Both the position numbers and the translations under genes were made by a program. A DNA stretch of 64,000 nt from Cliona cf. orientalis (Eukaryota; Porifera; Demospongiae; Clionaida; Clionaidae): contig OZ005689.1 of the NCBI GenBank assembly GCA_963930775.1, positions 21,023,262 to 21,087,261 of the forward strand. The letters are read 5' to 3'. The notes under the pieces were generated by a model, which had not been told where the DNA came from, made no database searches, and was given only the letters and a program-made list of their open reading frames with translations. Shown piece by piece: positions 47,053 through 59,179 of this stretch (positions are counted from its first letter, which is position 1; every line of letters starts with the position of its first letter).

Positions 47053-49947
47053 AGAGCTGGTTTACGTGTAAAGATGAAGCGACCAACAGTACTCAGCTTT
47101 CAAGAGTAGCCTCATGCTCAGTTCGTTGTCGCTTCCTCACTGCTTGGATTCCACCACCCTCCCAGTAATCCGTATCTCTCTTGCAGTAGGGCCTCTTCTC
47201 CCGCACACAAGTTGGGTGTCCCCACACTCCCCGTTGGAGCTCGTTGAGCCGGTAGTCGCTACTAATAATCTCTCCAGGAGCATCATGTTCGTTACTGGAG
47301 AAGTAATTCCTCTTCAAGGTATCATTGTTCTCCACTCCTGAGACACGTATATTACATGTATATTTATACATGTATGTCTACAAGTGCATAATGTGCATAT
47401 ACACATGTATACCTTGCCCAGAAAACTGCCTCAGGTTGCCATAGGCTTTCAGCATGGAAGGAAAGTGATACACCATACAATACCATACAATACCTACAAT
47501 GTTCAATGAATTATATAATAATTGCACTGGAAATAGTACAGCTCAAAATAGTAACAATCTTTACCAGGTGCTATTCAAAATAGTAACAATGATCATAAAC
47601 AGCTGGAACAGGGATTGGATGAGTAATAACCAGAACAAATTTTATATCACAGGCAGGTGAACTTGAAAGTGTACAATAATACTTTAACATGCTTACTCAC
47701 ATTGTAAGGAGTCACATTCTTCCGCTGATGCCCAGGCATGTCCTTTCCCTAAGCAATGAAATCTGTCACCCACTTCTTGGACAAACAATGGCACACATAT
47801 AGCATATTCAGTTACTCAAAGTGCTGTACCTTCTCATGAAACATGGATACATCAGTTGGTGATGGTGAGGCACTGGAAACAACAGAATGGAGTGACAGAA
47901 AGTCCTAATGGGTGAAATCATACATGTGATGAACTCAATGTACATGTACATGTACATATACATTATCGTAAATAACACTTACGTTCCAAAGCTGGCAAGG
48001 CAAGATGGTGTCAAATTTGGCAGAAAGCTTCCTCATCACCTGGAGCTTGAACTTCCCTGACAAAGCAGTGAAGTCATAGCTACCAGGGATGGGCTTGCCA
48101 ATTGGTTCTCTGTTCTGCCGGATCTGAAAGCTGACACCACATGCAAGGACGGCCTCTTCCAGCTCCTTGATGCCATTGGAATCCTGTCCACTTGAAGGAT
48201 GAGGTTCCTTAGTAGGACATCTCCAATCCTCAAGAGTAGGTGGAGCTCACTGAGGACGATTCGGTCCAAAGGGATATCGAACAGCGGCTGACGCACACAT
48301 CCAAGATGTTTTGTGCATGAATGATACCCCTTGGTTACCAAGATCTTCATACCAGTCAACGACCTGGTATTTATGCTGGTATAGACCCCCTCATCCACTG
48401 ACATGTCCCATCTGTAGTACCTTTACTATACACCGTATACACTGTACATGTACATGTAGCCAAAATTTTATTTCACCAATTTACACATGTATGTAGCGAA
48501 ATTATTTGCACAAATAAAATAAAGCAACATAGGGTTGGTGAACCAGCACAGCTAAAATTTTCACTTAATGTGGCTACAAGTAGGAGTACTACTTTGGCTG
48601 CCTCTGTTGGGTAAGCAATGCTACTCTAATAGTTTTGTTTTATATCGGCATGTGTTTAAATTATACCTCACTCACCTCTCCGATGACGACACTGTATACC
48701 AAAGACAAGCATATGTTGAATGGGCTTTCCATTCATCCCCATCGCCATAAGAAGAAACTGCACAATTATTATGAAACATCATTTAAGTATACTTGCATGT
48801 ACTTGTACATTTAAATGAGAATCAAGTCAGACTCCCTCTCAAGACTTGGCATAAATAGTTAGGGCACTTAATGTATGTCTCTCTAGTCTAAGGTAGTTTC
48901 ATGAAGCAACTCCACTAGTGTAAATTGTGTGAACATGTATATTAACCTTGTAATCTCCTCCTAGGACCTAGGACAACTTCAACTGTCACACCAGGAAGGA
49001 CGGCAAGAGACTTTGAGGTGACCAGAGAATTGATCTCTCCAATTACAGCAGAGAGTGCTCCTACAAGCTGGTAGCTCTCCTTGCCCCGGATGGCATGATT
49101 ACCTGAGAAATACACATGTACGAAGGAGTTGTATGATAATATTTATTACACATGGAATTGGGAATAAGTATAATGTATGTGACATACAATGTACATGTAC
49201 ACAATTATACATAAATGTACATGTACACGTACCTGCACTTGAAAGGACATTCTCTGATGTCCCTGGTATATAGAGAAAAAGTGAGGAGAAGGAAACTTGA
49301 CGAACTGGAGAGCTTGGCTCCATCGCCACTTACCTTCACCGTCACCTTGTCCACACCATCTACATCAGTGACCTGCATTACCAAGATCCCCACAAACAGT
49401 AAAACACATGACACCTGTTTTCTTACCACTTGCTTCACAACAGATGACAGAGTCTCCGTGAAGGATCTGTAAGCACCGTTTGGCACCGATACCACATCAA
49501 CCTCGGCATTGAGTTTGGTGCGCAGTGACTTCACCAAATAACTCCCCTGGAGACTCGGATACATCTACTATTATACAAAGTATAAAGACATAAAGTTAAC
49601 CGATTATACGCCATTGATGCCAATTGGCGTCATGCGCGCGAACCGCCGTTGACGCCAATTGGCGTCAGTACAGCTATATTAGCGCTATGGCACCGCCTAC
49701 ATTCCAAAGAACGAGAAGCCATAGTCTCGTGCCCAGACCCCACCCCAAAAAGGAGGAAAGGGTCTGGTACACATCGAGCGCTTTCTGGGTTTTGCTGACT
49801 TGGCATGTCTGAATTCTGTCGCACCAATCAGAATCGCGCCATGTGATCATATCATGTGACAGAGCAACGGCCGCACGCGCGCTATGCACTAACGAGAATA
49901 AACTTATTGATGTGGTTAATCATTGTCCTTTCATCTATAATAATAAT

Positions 49948-51953
49948 ATGCATACGCCGCTAGCTGTCCAAAGGAGTATGGCTACCACAGATACGGTGCT
50001 CATTCCTCGCATCGGAGTAACTGTTGACAAGAAGGTCATAGATCGAGCTATTGTGGAAACCATCGGGGATTTAGGATACGAAAAACCAAGACAATATCAG
50101 ATCGATGTACTTTTCAAATTCATCTCTGGTAGAGACACATTTGTCTCTATGCCCACTGGAAGTGGGAAAAGCGTTTGCTTTGCCAGCACGCCTATTGTAT
50201 TTGATAAGCTAAAAGGCTACTGTACCGATCACTTACCGTCTCCAGGCTTATCTACTCATCACTGTATTACCGTTGTTGTGTCTCCACTCACTGCATTGAT
50301 GCACGACCAAGTATCAAAATTTCAATCTAAAGGATTAAAGGCAGCGTGCGTTGGTGGCGAAGAGGAGAAGGGATTTGATGGTGTGATAAATGGTGATGTG
50401 CAGTTAGTTTACCTCAGCCCGGAATCTGTGTTGTCCCAAACACACTGGCGAGAGATGTTTAAGACACCTTGCTACAGTGATAACCTTGTATGTCTTGCCA
50501 TTGATGAGGCACATTTGGTGGAAAAATGGTAAGCAAAGAGCCTAAATTCTATAAATATCGCAAGTGTGTGAATGTATACATGCACTGTGTGTATGGTATG
50601 AAAATGAATGTTTGTGTACAAGAAAATATGTTGATGAGACCAAAAAATTAAAGGGGTTATGGGCAAACACATCATTGACTTTCAGTAGGATGTGGGGCAT
50701 GCATGCATCTCAATCTGTCCAATTTTGGTTTTGTGTGTACCTGTGCACTTTGTATGACGTACATCTGTATACATTTCTATTCTATTCACTTTTTCAGGGG
50801 CAAAGAATTTCGAACAGACTTTGCCAGAATTGGTGAAATTCGATCGCTGCTCCCTCAAAATACAAATCTAATGGCTCTGACAGCAACAGCAAATGTAGAA
50901 ACGAGAAAGTGTGTTATAAAAAATCTTGAAATGCAGTCATGTTATGTGTTGACAAAAAATCCGAATATGCTGAACATTCGATATGGTGTATTGATTAAAC
51001 CTTCAGATCCACTTTCAATTGTGCAGCCATTTATAACCAGCACGCAGTCTGGTCTTACAACCAATGATAAATATATCATTTTCTGTACCACATACGACAC
51101 AAACATGATATACGAGTTGATTGCACTTGAACTGGCTAAATATGGTGCTCTATTTCTTCCAGATGATCATCCAGAAGTTGCATTATATGGGCGAAAGCTG
51201 TGCCGCTGTGAAAAGTTTGATGCATGTACATCAGCAAGCGTTAAAAACAGAATATTGAAGTCCTTTACCAAAGTAGACGGAGCAGTTAGAATCGTCGTTT
51301 CTACAGTTGCATTTGCAATGGGAATTGATGTCCCCAACATCAACAATGTACTACACTGGGGCCCTCCTGGTGACTTGGAGTGCTATGTACAAGAAACTGG
51401 CCGTGGTGGTAGGGATGGGGGTGCTACGAATGCCATATTGTACTACAATAAAAAGGATTTTCATCACACTAATGAATCTATTCGGAACTATTGTGTTAAC
51501 TTGCAATGCCGACGAGAGATGTTAATGATGCCATTTACTGAAGATGGAGTTGTTGACAAACCTGACTTCTTACACATGTGCTGTGATGAATGTGCAAAAC
51601 AGTGTGAATGCAAACTGTGTACAGTAGAAAGTTCAGCTTGTTTGTCCAAGAATGATTTTATCACATTTCAGGACTTCAGTGACAATGAAACAGGTGATCC
51701 AATTTCACTGTGCAAAGATAAAAGAACAGAACTGCATACAAAACTACTGCAATATCGGTTAACTGTTATGAGCACAGAACCAGCCTCTGCTCTTGTAGGA
51801 CCTGGAATTTTGTATGGCTTAACTGATGCAACAATAAGATCAATTGTGAGAGATTGTTTGCGCATAAAGAGTCCCGAAGATGTTCAGTCCGCAGGAATAA
51901 CATCACCTGTACATGCTAAACTTATATTTGGCATCATAAATACATATCAATAA
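49948..51953 (+). CDS. RecQ-like SF2 DNA helicase (transposon-encoded)
   Basis: Exon 1 ends at 50528 and exon 2 starts at 50798, joining EAHLVEK-W-GKEFRTDFA across a 269-bp intron with GTAAGC and TTTTCAG borders. Motifs in order: PRQYQIDVLFKFISGRD (motif 0), MPTGSGKSVCF (Walker A), VVVSPLTALMHDQ (Ia), AIDEAHLVEKWG (II, DEAH), MALTATANVETR (III), VVSTVAFAMGIDVPN (V), QETGRGGRDG (VI). A RecQ-type zinc cluster follows: MCCDECAKQCECKLC. Host RecQ proteins unwind DNA 3' to 5'. There is no visible HRDC domain. The start is uncertain (49843, 49948 or 49978). The ORF is fully open and converges on the DUF6589 gene with 86 bp between stops. It may process DNA during transposition (inference). Confidence 0.92.
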
Positions 51954-52039
51954 AAAAATTTATGTGCACTGATTAAATTTGTGTGCATGCATAATTCTAC
52001 ATAATATTATTGTGCTCGTTATTATCAATGTTAATACTG

Positions 52040-55000
52040 TTACTTCTTCCTTTGAAACAATTTCTTTAATTCATGACGGTTAGCAATGTTATTTCTGGTT
52101 TGTTTGATCCAGATGATTAGTTTGTTTATGTCTATGTGGGAGGAAATATGGGGACTGATATTTTCAAAACTTTTGTGGTACCTTCCTGGAACATAGTCAA
52201 ATACTCGTAACTCAGACACCAGCTGTTTGAGAATTATATCCCTATCCTCCTTAGATGATGCTTTTGTGTGATGAAGAGATACAGGTTTGATGTCACAAAT
52301 TTCATCAAAGTGATCAGTAATGTTGAGCAACAATTTTAACGACTTGCTTGCTTGTGCTATTGTACTAGGGGATACATTTGGCCCAGTGCTGTTGACAAAC
52401 ACTTTCAAAGTTCGATTCAGGTGCTCCAAGAACAGATCAACCGGTATATTATTACCGGCACCACCTCGCGTATTTACAACCCTACACCATAAAAGTTCTT
52501 GTGCAATCCTTGGTGAAGCAGCAGCTTTGACACTGCTGATCAGTTCAATGGTCTCATAGGCGTATTTTGTATGCCCTGCATGTCCCCAGTGCAGTAACAT
52601 AAATTTCCAGCATCGAAAAATTCTTGGACCGTATCCATCGTTAATAGCATCCCTCAGTTCTAACAGTAGTAAACCATCATTCAGTATCGCACTAGCATAA
52701 TTAAAGACTCCATCAGGGGATGCCTTTTGGACCTGATAATCGGTAGTTACTTCATCGGCACTTTCTCGTAACCACAGGGGTAAACAGCGCTGTCGCTGCT
52801 GTTTACCATTTGCTTCACCATCATAACAGTGTTCTGCTGCTATTCTAGCCTGATGTGTCATTGAATAGTTGTGCTCTTTTGCAATTCTAACTTCATGTGG
52901 GTTTACCACATCAGATAATATTGGTTGTAGTGAATCTTGTGGCCCAGGGGGTGTTAAATCACTGGCAATGCTATCTACCACAACATAACGACTCACTAGT
53001 CTGGATAGTATAGCTTTGAATGCTGACCATTTCTCATCGGGAGTTTTATCCACCATGGCAGGTAGTGCATTAGTGGAAGGTGTACTCTCCAGAGTACTTA
53101 TTGAAAAGAAGTGCATAGCTGCTGCCATAATATGGCACTCAACCACAAGCTGAAAAAAATCAAGGGTTTCATTGAACTTTCCTGAAGTGTCTTTGGATAC
53201 ATTTCGGCGATTAATCAGGTTGCGTAATTGTAGGAGTGTACCTTGTTGAAAGCTTGATCCTGGTTTATAGAGTCTTGAAAAAATAGTCTACAAACAAGGA
53301 CGAAAATGTATAATAGTGGTGCATTCCCAATAATTGCAAGTTTAGGATGGTGTGTGCACACAGAGGGAAGTCCCTGGGTTAGAGAATTATAAACCTACAT
53401 AGACATGATTTCATATTGAGATTAAGAGTGTGCCATGCTAGGAGCTGTGCTACATATGTAACACTAGACTACATTAGCTACAAACCTGCAAGAAGTTCGC
53501 TTCTGCATGCCAATCAGCAGCTGCAGGCTCGAGGCCACTTAGTGAATCTTCTATTGTATCAGCTGCTACTCTTGCTCTCTGAGCTGACCGTGCCCTCTCA
53601 ACCGTAAGCTGGTCACCAAAGAACATTAGAGTTTTAAATTTGTCATCATCTGCAAAAAAAACATAAAATTTAATAGCTAATCAGGCATTGCTTTTTGTAA
53701 TAGTAAGTACCTTTTGACTTGGGCACATACTTCGGTATTTCTTGCATTATCTCAACCATCTGTTCTCTATTGTTCTCATTTTTTGGTAAGACACCTAGAG
53801 GGACCTGTGATAATTATACTAATACTAGTAATAATCATAATACATAATGTGTGTGTACGCTTACCATAGTTGTCTTTAGTGCCATTTCAGCTGAATACTC
53901 ATGGTGAATGTGTTTTGGCACAGTCACGCAAAGATGAGAAGTACTCAAAATTTGCAGTGATCACCCGTGCCACAAGAATTACATAGTTATCATGGATGGC
54001 TGTACAATCATCAATGGAGGGCAGGAACTCTGATACTGGAAGGGTTCGTATACTTCCTATGGACTGTTTGTCATTCAAATGCAGTGTTTTAACACGGCTT
54101 GTGGTGGCTATTGCATGAAAAAGGTGCAGCGATTTTACTTGGTTATTGCTTCGCATGTCTCTTGGTTTGATGTTTTTGTCCCAATTGTCACCAATTATGA
54201 TTATTGTCTGATCAGTGGGAAGGCCGCCTTCTTCACTGGCGCCAGGAATAATATCAATGTCTAAATCGCTATTTTCACATGGCTGCTTGTTCACGTGCTT
54301 ACCATTTGTGCTTTCGTCACGTGAAGAGCTGCCCTCATCTCTTTCATCTGGCTGCTTGTTTGTGCTTTTGTCACGTGAAGAGCTGCCCTCATCTCTTTCA
54401 TCTGGCTGCTTGTTTGTGCCTTTTTCAGGTGAAGAGCTGCCCTCACCTCTTTCATCTGGCTGCTTGTTTGTGCCTTTTTCAGGTGAAGAGCTGCCCTCAC
54501 CTCTTTCATCTGGCTGCTTGTTTGTGCTTCTGTCACGTGAAGAGCTGCCCTCACCTCTTTCATCTGGCTGCTTGTTTGTGCTTTTGTCACGTGAAGAGCT
54601 GCCCTCACCTCTTTCATCTGGCTGCTTGTCACTTGTGCTTTTGTCACGTGAAGAGCTGCCCTCACCTCTTTCATCTGGCTGCCTGTTTGTGTCTTCACCA
54701 CTTGTGCTTTTATCACGTGAAGATCTTTCCTTACCTCTTTCATCTGGCTGCTTGTTTGCGTGTTCACCACTTGTACTTTTGTCACATGAAGAGCTGCCCT
54801 CACCTCTTTCATTTGGCTGCTGGTTTGTGTGTTCACCACTTGTGCTTCTATCATGTGAAGAGCTGCCCTCACCTCTTTCATCTGAAGCTGGTTGATAGCT
54901 TGTGTGTTTATCATTTGTGTTTTTGTCACCCACTTCATTTGTCTGCTTGCTAATTGCTGAATTGCTGATGTTCTTGGTCCAGTCTAGCACCAATTTATCA

Positions 55001-56850
55001 TGGTTAATCCCCATTGTATTTACAGCATTGATTGTGGCAGTATAAGAGAGACACAAGCCTATCTTATGTAACCGAGTAAAAACCTAAAACAGAATAATTA
55101 AGTGATAATCTCATTAGTGATGCAATAAGTTGCCATAGTGTTGCACTTGTATGGTACATGTACTATAATAACATTCTATCACAGATGTGTAATATACTCA
55201 CCCTTTTAGCAGCATGCCCAGCATACAGTATACTTGACACCATCAACTGAACTTTGCACATGTGTTGACATCGATGCTTAAGAAGTGATGCTGCCATACA
55301 AACAGCACTCTCACTAGGCTTAGCTTGTGTTGATTCCCCAGCAGCAGCATACAAGACTGATGTCAACACTGGAGCAGTATTTTGAAGCTCTTTAACAAGA
55401 GGTTCCCACTTGAACAAAGTCAGATCCTTAACAGCTGCAACACGGAGACATGATGGTGTGGGTGTCGTCTTGCATGGTTGTTCACATTCGTGCTTAACAA
55501 TACGCTTAATTTCATCCATTGTGGCATTACTGAGTGATGGTGATTTTAGAATATTACGAGCAGTGTAATTTGGCCTCTTGTAACGCATTGTTTTAACCAC
55601 TTGTTTATATGGAGAATGGAGTGAATATTTTCGGATAATTTTCCGCCCACGCACGTGTGAAACCTGCATCAGTAAATATGCACACATAATAATGCCAACA
55701 CATTCCCAGTATATTATAAGCTAGCACTAACCTTAAGGATACTACTAGGAGTGGAAATCATTTTTCTGGCATCCCTTTTAATCCTTTTTGATACTGGTGT
55801 CTCACAATCCTGATTTAAAGGCCATTTGCGACTAGCTAAGGTCGAAATCTACACAAATTTAAAGTAATAATGCATATCATAATAACATTATGCTTTGTAA
55901 TGCCAAATCATGACATAATCCTCATCAGTGATTTACAGGAGAACTATCTTGGTCACTGGATCCTGCAATCCTTTTTGGAGTAGGTGTCTCACAGTGCTGA
56001 TCACAAGCAGGACTCAGAGAACGCTTTCGACTGGTTATGGGAGACTCAGGCTGAACTGGTACTGTTGAATCTATACGGAATGCCGCAGCTAATGGTGTGG
56101 CCAGCTCTACATTTCTCTAGATAATTATAACATAAAATTAATATCATCATCTGTCTTAGCATGCATCGGTGATTTTTATCATTGTCTTCAAGTTGCATGG
56201 CTGGTGTAGCTCTGTTAATAGATCATAAGGAGGTATATCATTTTTATTACTATCTTTATCATTCTATGGAAAGAAAATAATAATGTGAAGCTTCAAATTA
56301 AAGTGTACATAATTATAATAATATTATTATAGCTGTACTGGTATCAATATTAATTTAATTAGTACTAATTAGTACTTGGATTGCTTATATATCATGTGTG
56401 TGTGGTCCACCTGAGGTTGAGTACACGCAGAAAGTGAATACTAATGATTATTACACAATATCATGTTTTCATACAAATTGGGCTATTTGACAGCAGCCAT
56501 TACAACATAATTAAGCTATGATCAGCGGCTAGGCTTATAGCACTTATTCCTCAGTGCCGGGCACACTCCCCAGCTATGTACTTTGTAGCTACCTGGTTAT
56601 CTGAACGCAAGTCTGATATGAGGGCCTGGAACGTAGCTAGGCAGTTGGCGGCCTTCTTAAGCTTGTTGAAACAAGTTTGCTGACAAGCATAGGTGCATCC
56701 CTCTGCACTGAACTCAAAACCTGGACGAACAAATCTCAAGAAAAGTGCCCTTTCTCTGGCATTAGATTGACTGACAGGATTAAGTATCCTTCTAGATTGC
56801 GCCGAGGCTTGCAAATCACCGGTACAAACGCAGCATGGCAGCGTACTCAT
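52040..56850 (-). CDS. DUF6589 transposase-like protein with Cys-rich N-terminus
   Basis: Approximate exons: 56850-56595 (LPCCVCTGDLQASAQS, ACQQTCFNKLKKAANC, a possible zinc cluster), 56117-55936, 55848-55733, 55663-55203 (SILYAGHAAKR), 55083-53876, 53806-53711, 53650-53488 (FFGDQLTVERARSAQRAR) and 53287-52040. DUF6589 landmarks: LHKIGLCLSYTATINAV, then the acidic motif IIIIGDNWDKNIKPRDMR, GDQLT, WKFMLLHWGHAGHTKYAYE and VVNTRGGAGNNIPVDLFLEH. The Asp residues of GDN and GDQ are candidate catalytic residues (inference). A Ser/Gly/Glu-rich tandem repeat sits between DKLVLDW and the GDN motif. All exons examined are open with plausible GT/AG borders, so the gene may be intact. Confidence 0.85.
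54270..54900 (-). repeat. Coding minisatellite, ~48-75 bp units, about 11 copies
   Basis: Units encode NKQPDERGEGSSSRDKST with variants (CEKST, PEKGT; HANKQP, DTNRQP). Most are 60 bp or another multiple of 3. Because of this the opposite strand is also open in two frames over the same interval (SSGCLFVLLSREELPSPL-type readings). It lies inside the DUF6589 gene. Confidence 0.9.
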
Positions 56851-57203
56851 GATAGTAGCTGTTAGTTCATGTAGTTTCCAACCACTCTGCCCGTAGTACG
56901 CGTACGTGCACGAGACTAGCCCGCCAGCTGCAGCTGTTGCTAGGTAACGTATACGCTACACGTGACTATCATACGAGATGTCAGCTGACATGCGAGGCAC
57001 GTTGGCCCCAGAAAGCGCTCGATGTGTACCAGACCCTTTCCTCCTTTTTGGGGTGGGGTCTGGGCACGAGACTAGAGAAGCCATAGCTTTGTCTTCCTGT
57101 CTATGACTACTAGGGGGCCTCCCTTGCATACCTGTGGCGTGAGGTCACGGTTGGCCCAACCTACCGCTCGCTACTAAAAATGTTTTTGTGAAGATAGACG
57201 ATA

Positions 57204-57377
57204 ATGGCGATCGATCCGGGTACGAGAGCGGTGCGTTTTCTACCACAGGGCAGGAGCTACAGCTCTGTCGCTAAGTATATAGCTAGACTAGGTCTATACC
57301 TACACAGATATGACGAGCTTTTCAACAGAGCCAAGCGCTTACCTGGGAGCGACTCGAAGACAGCGGCCATTATGGAG
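57204..57377 (+). other. First-exon-like ORF in the TTAA element, ends at GTAAGT
   Basis: 58 codons (MAIDPGTRAVRFLPQGRSY...KTAAIME) end exactly at a GTAAGT donor. The twin at 46807-46634 has the same length and only six or so changes. A translated product is not shown, but equal length and an open frame in both copies are notable. Confidence 0.5.
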
Positions 57378-58793
57378 GTAAGTAAGCTTATAAGCTTTTG
57401 TGTATGTTTGTAGCTTATAGTATGTATAGTAGCGCCCTAGCGGCGTACTAGAATGTAGCAGCTACATGTCTTACATATCATGAAGGCCTGTACTGCCTGT
57501 GTGGCTGTGCTGCTATGCTGTACAAGACACTTTATTTCTGTCACTATACTTTCTTAAATATAATTCGGCGTTGGCAATGTGTATGACGTCATGACCTCTT
57601 GGCCTATAATCGGTTAATATACATGTATACCTACATGTACACTTCATCTGTATACATGGTAAAGGCACGCACATGAACTCGTGTGTAAGTAATTTCTAGA
57701 ACAATTACCTGGGTGAGCTCGTGATAAAATTCTTCACTGACTCCAAACCTATCAAGAAGGTAGAGGGTCTGTAGAGCGACATACTCGTCCACCTTTTGGC
57801 ACTCAGGAGTGGTTGAAGGTTGTTCTGAGTCAGAAAGTGGCACACTGATCACCTCACCAGACCCACTAGTGCGGACATTCAGTGACTCCGGAACGAGCCC
57901 GAATGACTCCGCAAACCACAGCGCACTCTCAGCAGCACTCCCAAACTCCGAAAGCTTCCTTCTCCGGTGTCACTTACTCATCTCCTCCACCTTCTTACCA
58001 CAGTGCACCATCTCATCTCGCTCAACCATCAACCTCTGCAACTGCTCCTTTGTGTGCGTTACTGCATCTTTGGTAAGAGCGAGTTCCTCCATAGTAGACG
58101 TTAACTCGGACTCCAGCTCACACACCTGGGCCTGCAAAAGATGGGGAGAAACAGTGTCACCTCGACAGATAGGCAGCAAGAAACTCTTTCTCAGCAGTGA
58201 TTCTCGTAGAGACCCCTTCAACCTCTTCACTTCACTGGCTAGTTTTCCTATACGCAAAGGGAGAAAATCATACTAGGATGCAAAGGAGACACTATAAGAA
58301 TACCGACCTGCTCTTCGATACAGCTTCTGGGACAGCTCTTCACTATCATTGCTGACTGTAACAACTCCATCAACAATGAAACCATTCAGTAGTGGCAAAT
58401 AGTTCATCCTTTGGACACCTTCCTATGCCACTCATGGAGCAGTCGGTTTGGAACACGAAAGGAGAACAGCACCTCATTACACTGCTTCAAGTCATCCCAG
58501 GTTGTGAGGAGAACATCCTGTATAGTTACCACTAGTGGTTCACGCTCATCTGCCTTACTGGGACGACCTGGTTTCCTTGGAACAGTTGGTGAGCTAGCAG
58601 AACTCTCAGCAGGGACACAACTAGCCATTGCCATTGACTATACTTGCAAGCACCTGCTATCATGCTCATAGTTGCGCCAAAAACCAACAAGCAAGGATGA
58701 CATTGTGCAAGGACCAGCAGGTACTGTATGACCAAACATCTTGCTAAGTAGATCTACCTGACGTTAATAGGTTACCCATACTTAATACATGTA

Positions 58794-59172
58794 CCGTAGA
58801 ATCCTGCGATTACGCCCCCCCCCTCGCGCATAAGCCCCCCCTGCATTTTTAGCTCAAGTTCCTGCATAGGTACTTTTGTCTCGCGTATAAGCCCCCCCCT
58901 CCCTGACTGTAAAATGGAACCCATAAATCAACAAAGACAGCAGCTACAGCTAGCAAACTAGCTATTTGTGTCATATTATGCCTTACTTTGTCGTTTTTCT
59001 CGAGTTTTGGCCACCAAACAGCCAGAGAGTGTACAGAGATCGCGCGCCCACGTGGCATTCGGCGGTCGGTAATGGTCGTCACATGGAAATGTAAGGATCC
59101 CGCGTATAAGCCCCCTCCCCACTTTTGCCCAATCCTAGCATGCACAAAGGGGGGGCGTAATCGCGGGATTAT
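58794..59172. mobile_element. TIR element, TACCGTAGAATCC family, copy 2
   Basis: The left end TACCGTAGAATCCTGCGATT and right end GGCGTAATCGCGGGATT mirror each other; the last bases of the right end have decayed. The interior is nearly identical to 36464-36835. It lies upstream of, or in a 5' intron of, B4. Confidence 0.85.
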
Positions 59173-59179
59173 ATTTATA

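Larger units (their letters stand above)
49722..57074. mobile_element. RecQ helicase + DUF6589 transposon, 68-bp identical TIRs, 9-bp duplication
   Basis: The left 49722-49789 and right 57007-57074 are identical inverted repeats starting TAGTCTCGTGCCCAGACCCC. GAGAAGCCA flanks both sides (49713-49721 and 57075-57083). Two convergent genes lie inside: a helicase (+) and a DUF6589 gene (-). Identical TIRs and open genes suggest recent activity. A helicase next to a large transposase-like protein recalls helicase-bearing Academ elements, but those are reported, as I remember, with 3-4-bp duplications, so I leave the superfamily open. Confidence 0.88.
49596..57617. mobile_element. TTAA-flanked TIR element enlarged by an inner insertion
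   Basis: The left end TTAACCGATTATACGCC (49596-49612) and right end GGCCTATAATCGGTTAA (57601-57617) mirror each other with one mismatch. The outer 126 bp on the left and about 540 bp on the right together equal the small element at 46389-47052, read in reverse. Between them sits the 7,353-bp inner element. The TTAA target was in a B4 intron. Confidence 0.85.
47100..58634 (-). pseudogene. B4: intron-containing LTGDG-family gene split by a nested insertion
   Basis: Exons upstream of the insertion: 58634-58404 (KPGRPSKADEREPLVVTIQ, VPNRLLHEWHRK), 58400-58308, 58257-58130 and 58125-57970 (coiled coil: ELESELTSTMEELALTK), then 57960-57708 (ALWFAESFGLVPESL, LYLLDRFGVSEEFYHELTQ). Exons after it: 49565-49430 (VKSLRTKLNAEVDVVSV), 49385-49280 (VDKVTVKVSGDGAKLSS), 49085-48960, 48780-48680 (FLLMAMGMNG, frame change, HSTYACLWYTVSSSER), 48418-48010 (RQPLFDIPLDRIVLSELHLL, LRIGDVLLRNLIL), 47880-47700 (KNVTPYNV) and 47320-47100 (NELQRGVWGHP). 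The order equals B1-B3. The insertion lies in the intron between HELTQ and MYPSLQG. Frame changes indicate a pseudogene. A possible earlier exon is MYAGLVKEPFLELLGAK at 59387. Confidence 0.65.

Noticed and set aside
54215..54953. Plus-strand ORFs of 224-226 codons
   Set aside because: They mirror the coding minisatellite of the minus-strand DUF6589 gene; the minus-strand frame continues into conserved exons, these do not.
49596..57617. Reading the whole 8-kb TTAA-bounded unit as one autonomous piggyBac element
   Set aside because: The helicase and DUF6589 genes lie inside a second pair of TIRs with its own 9-bp duplication, and the sibling TTAA element lacks them.
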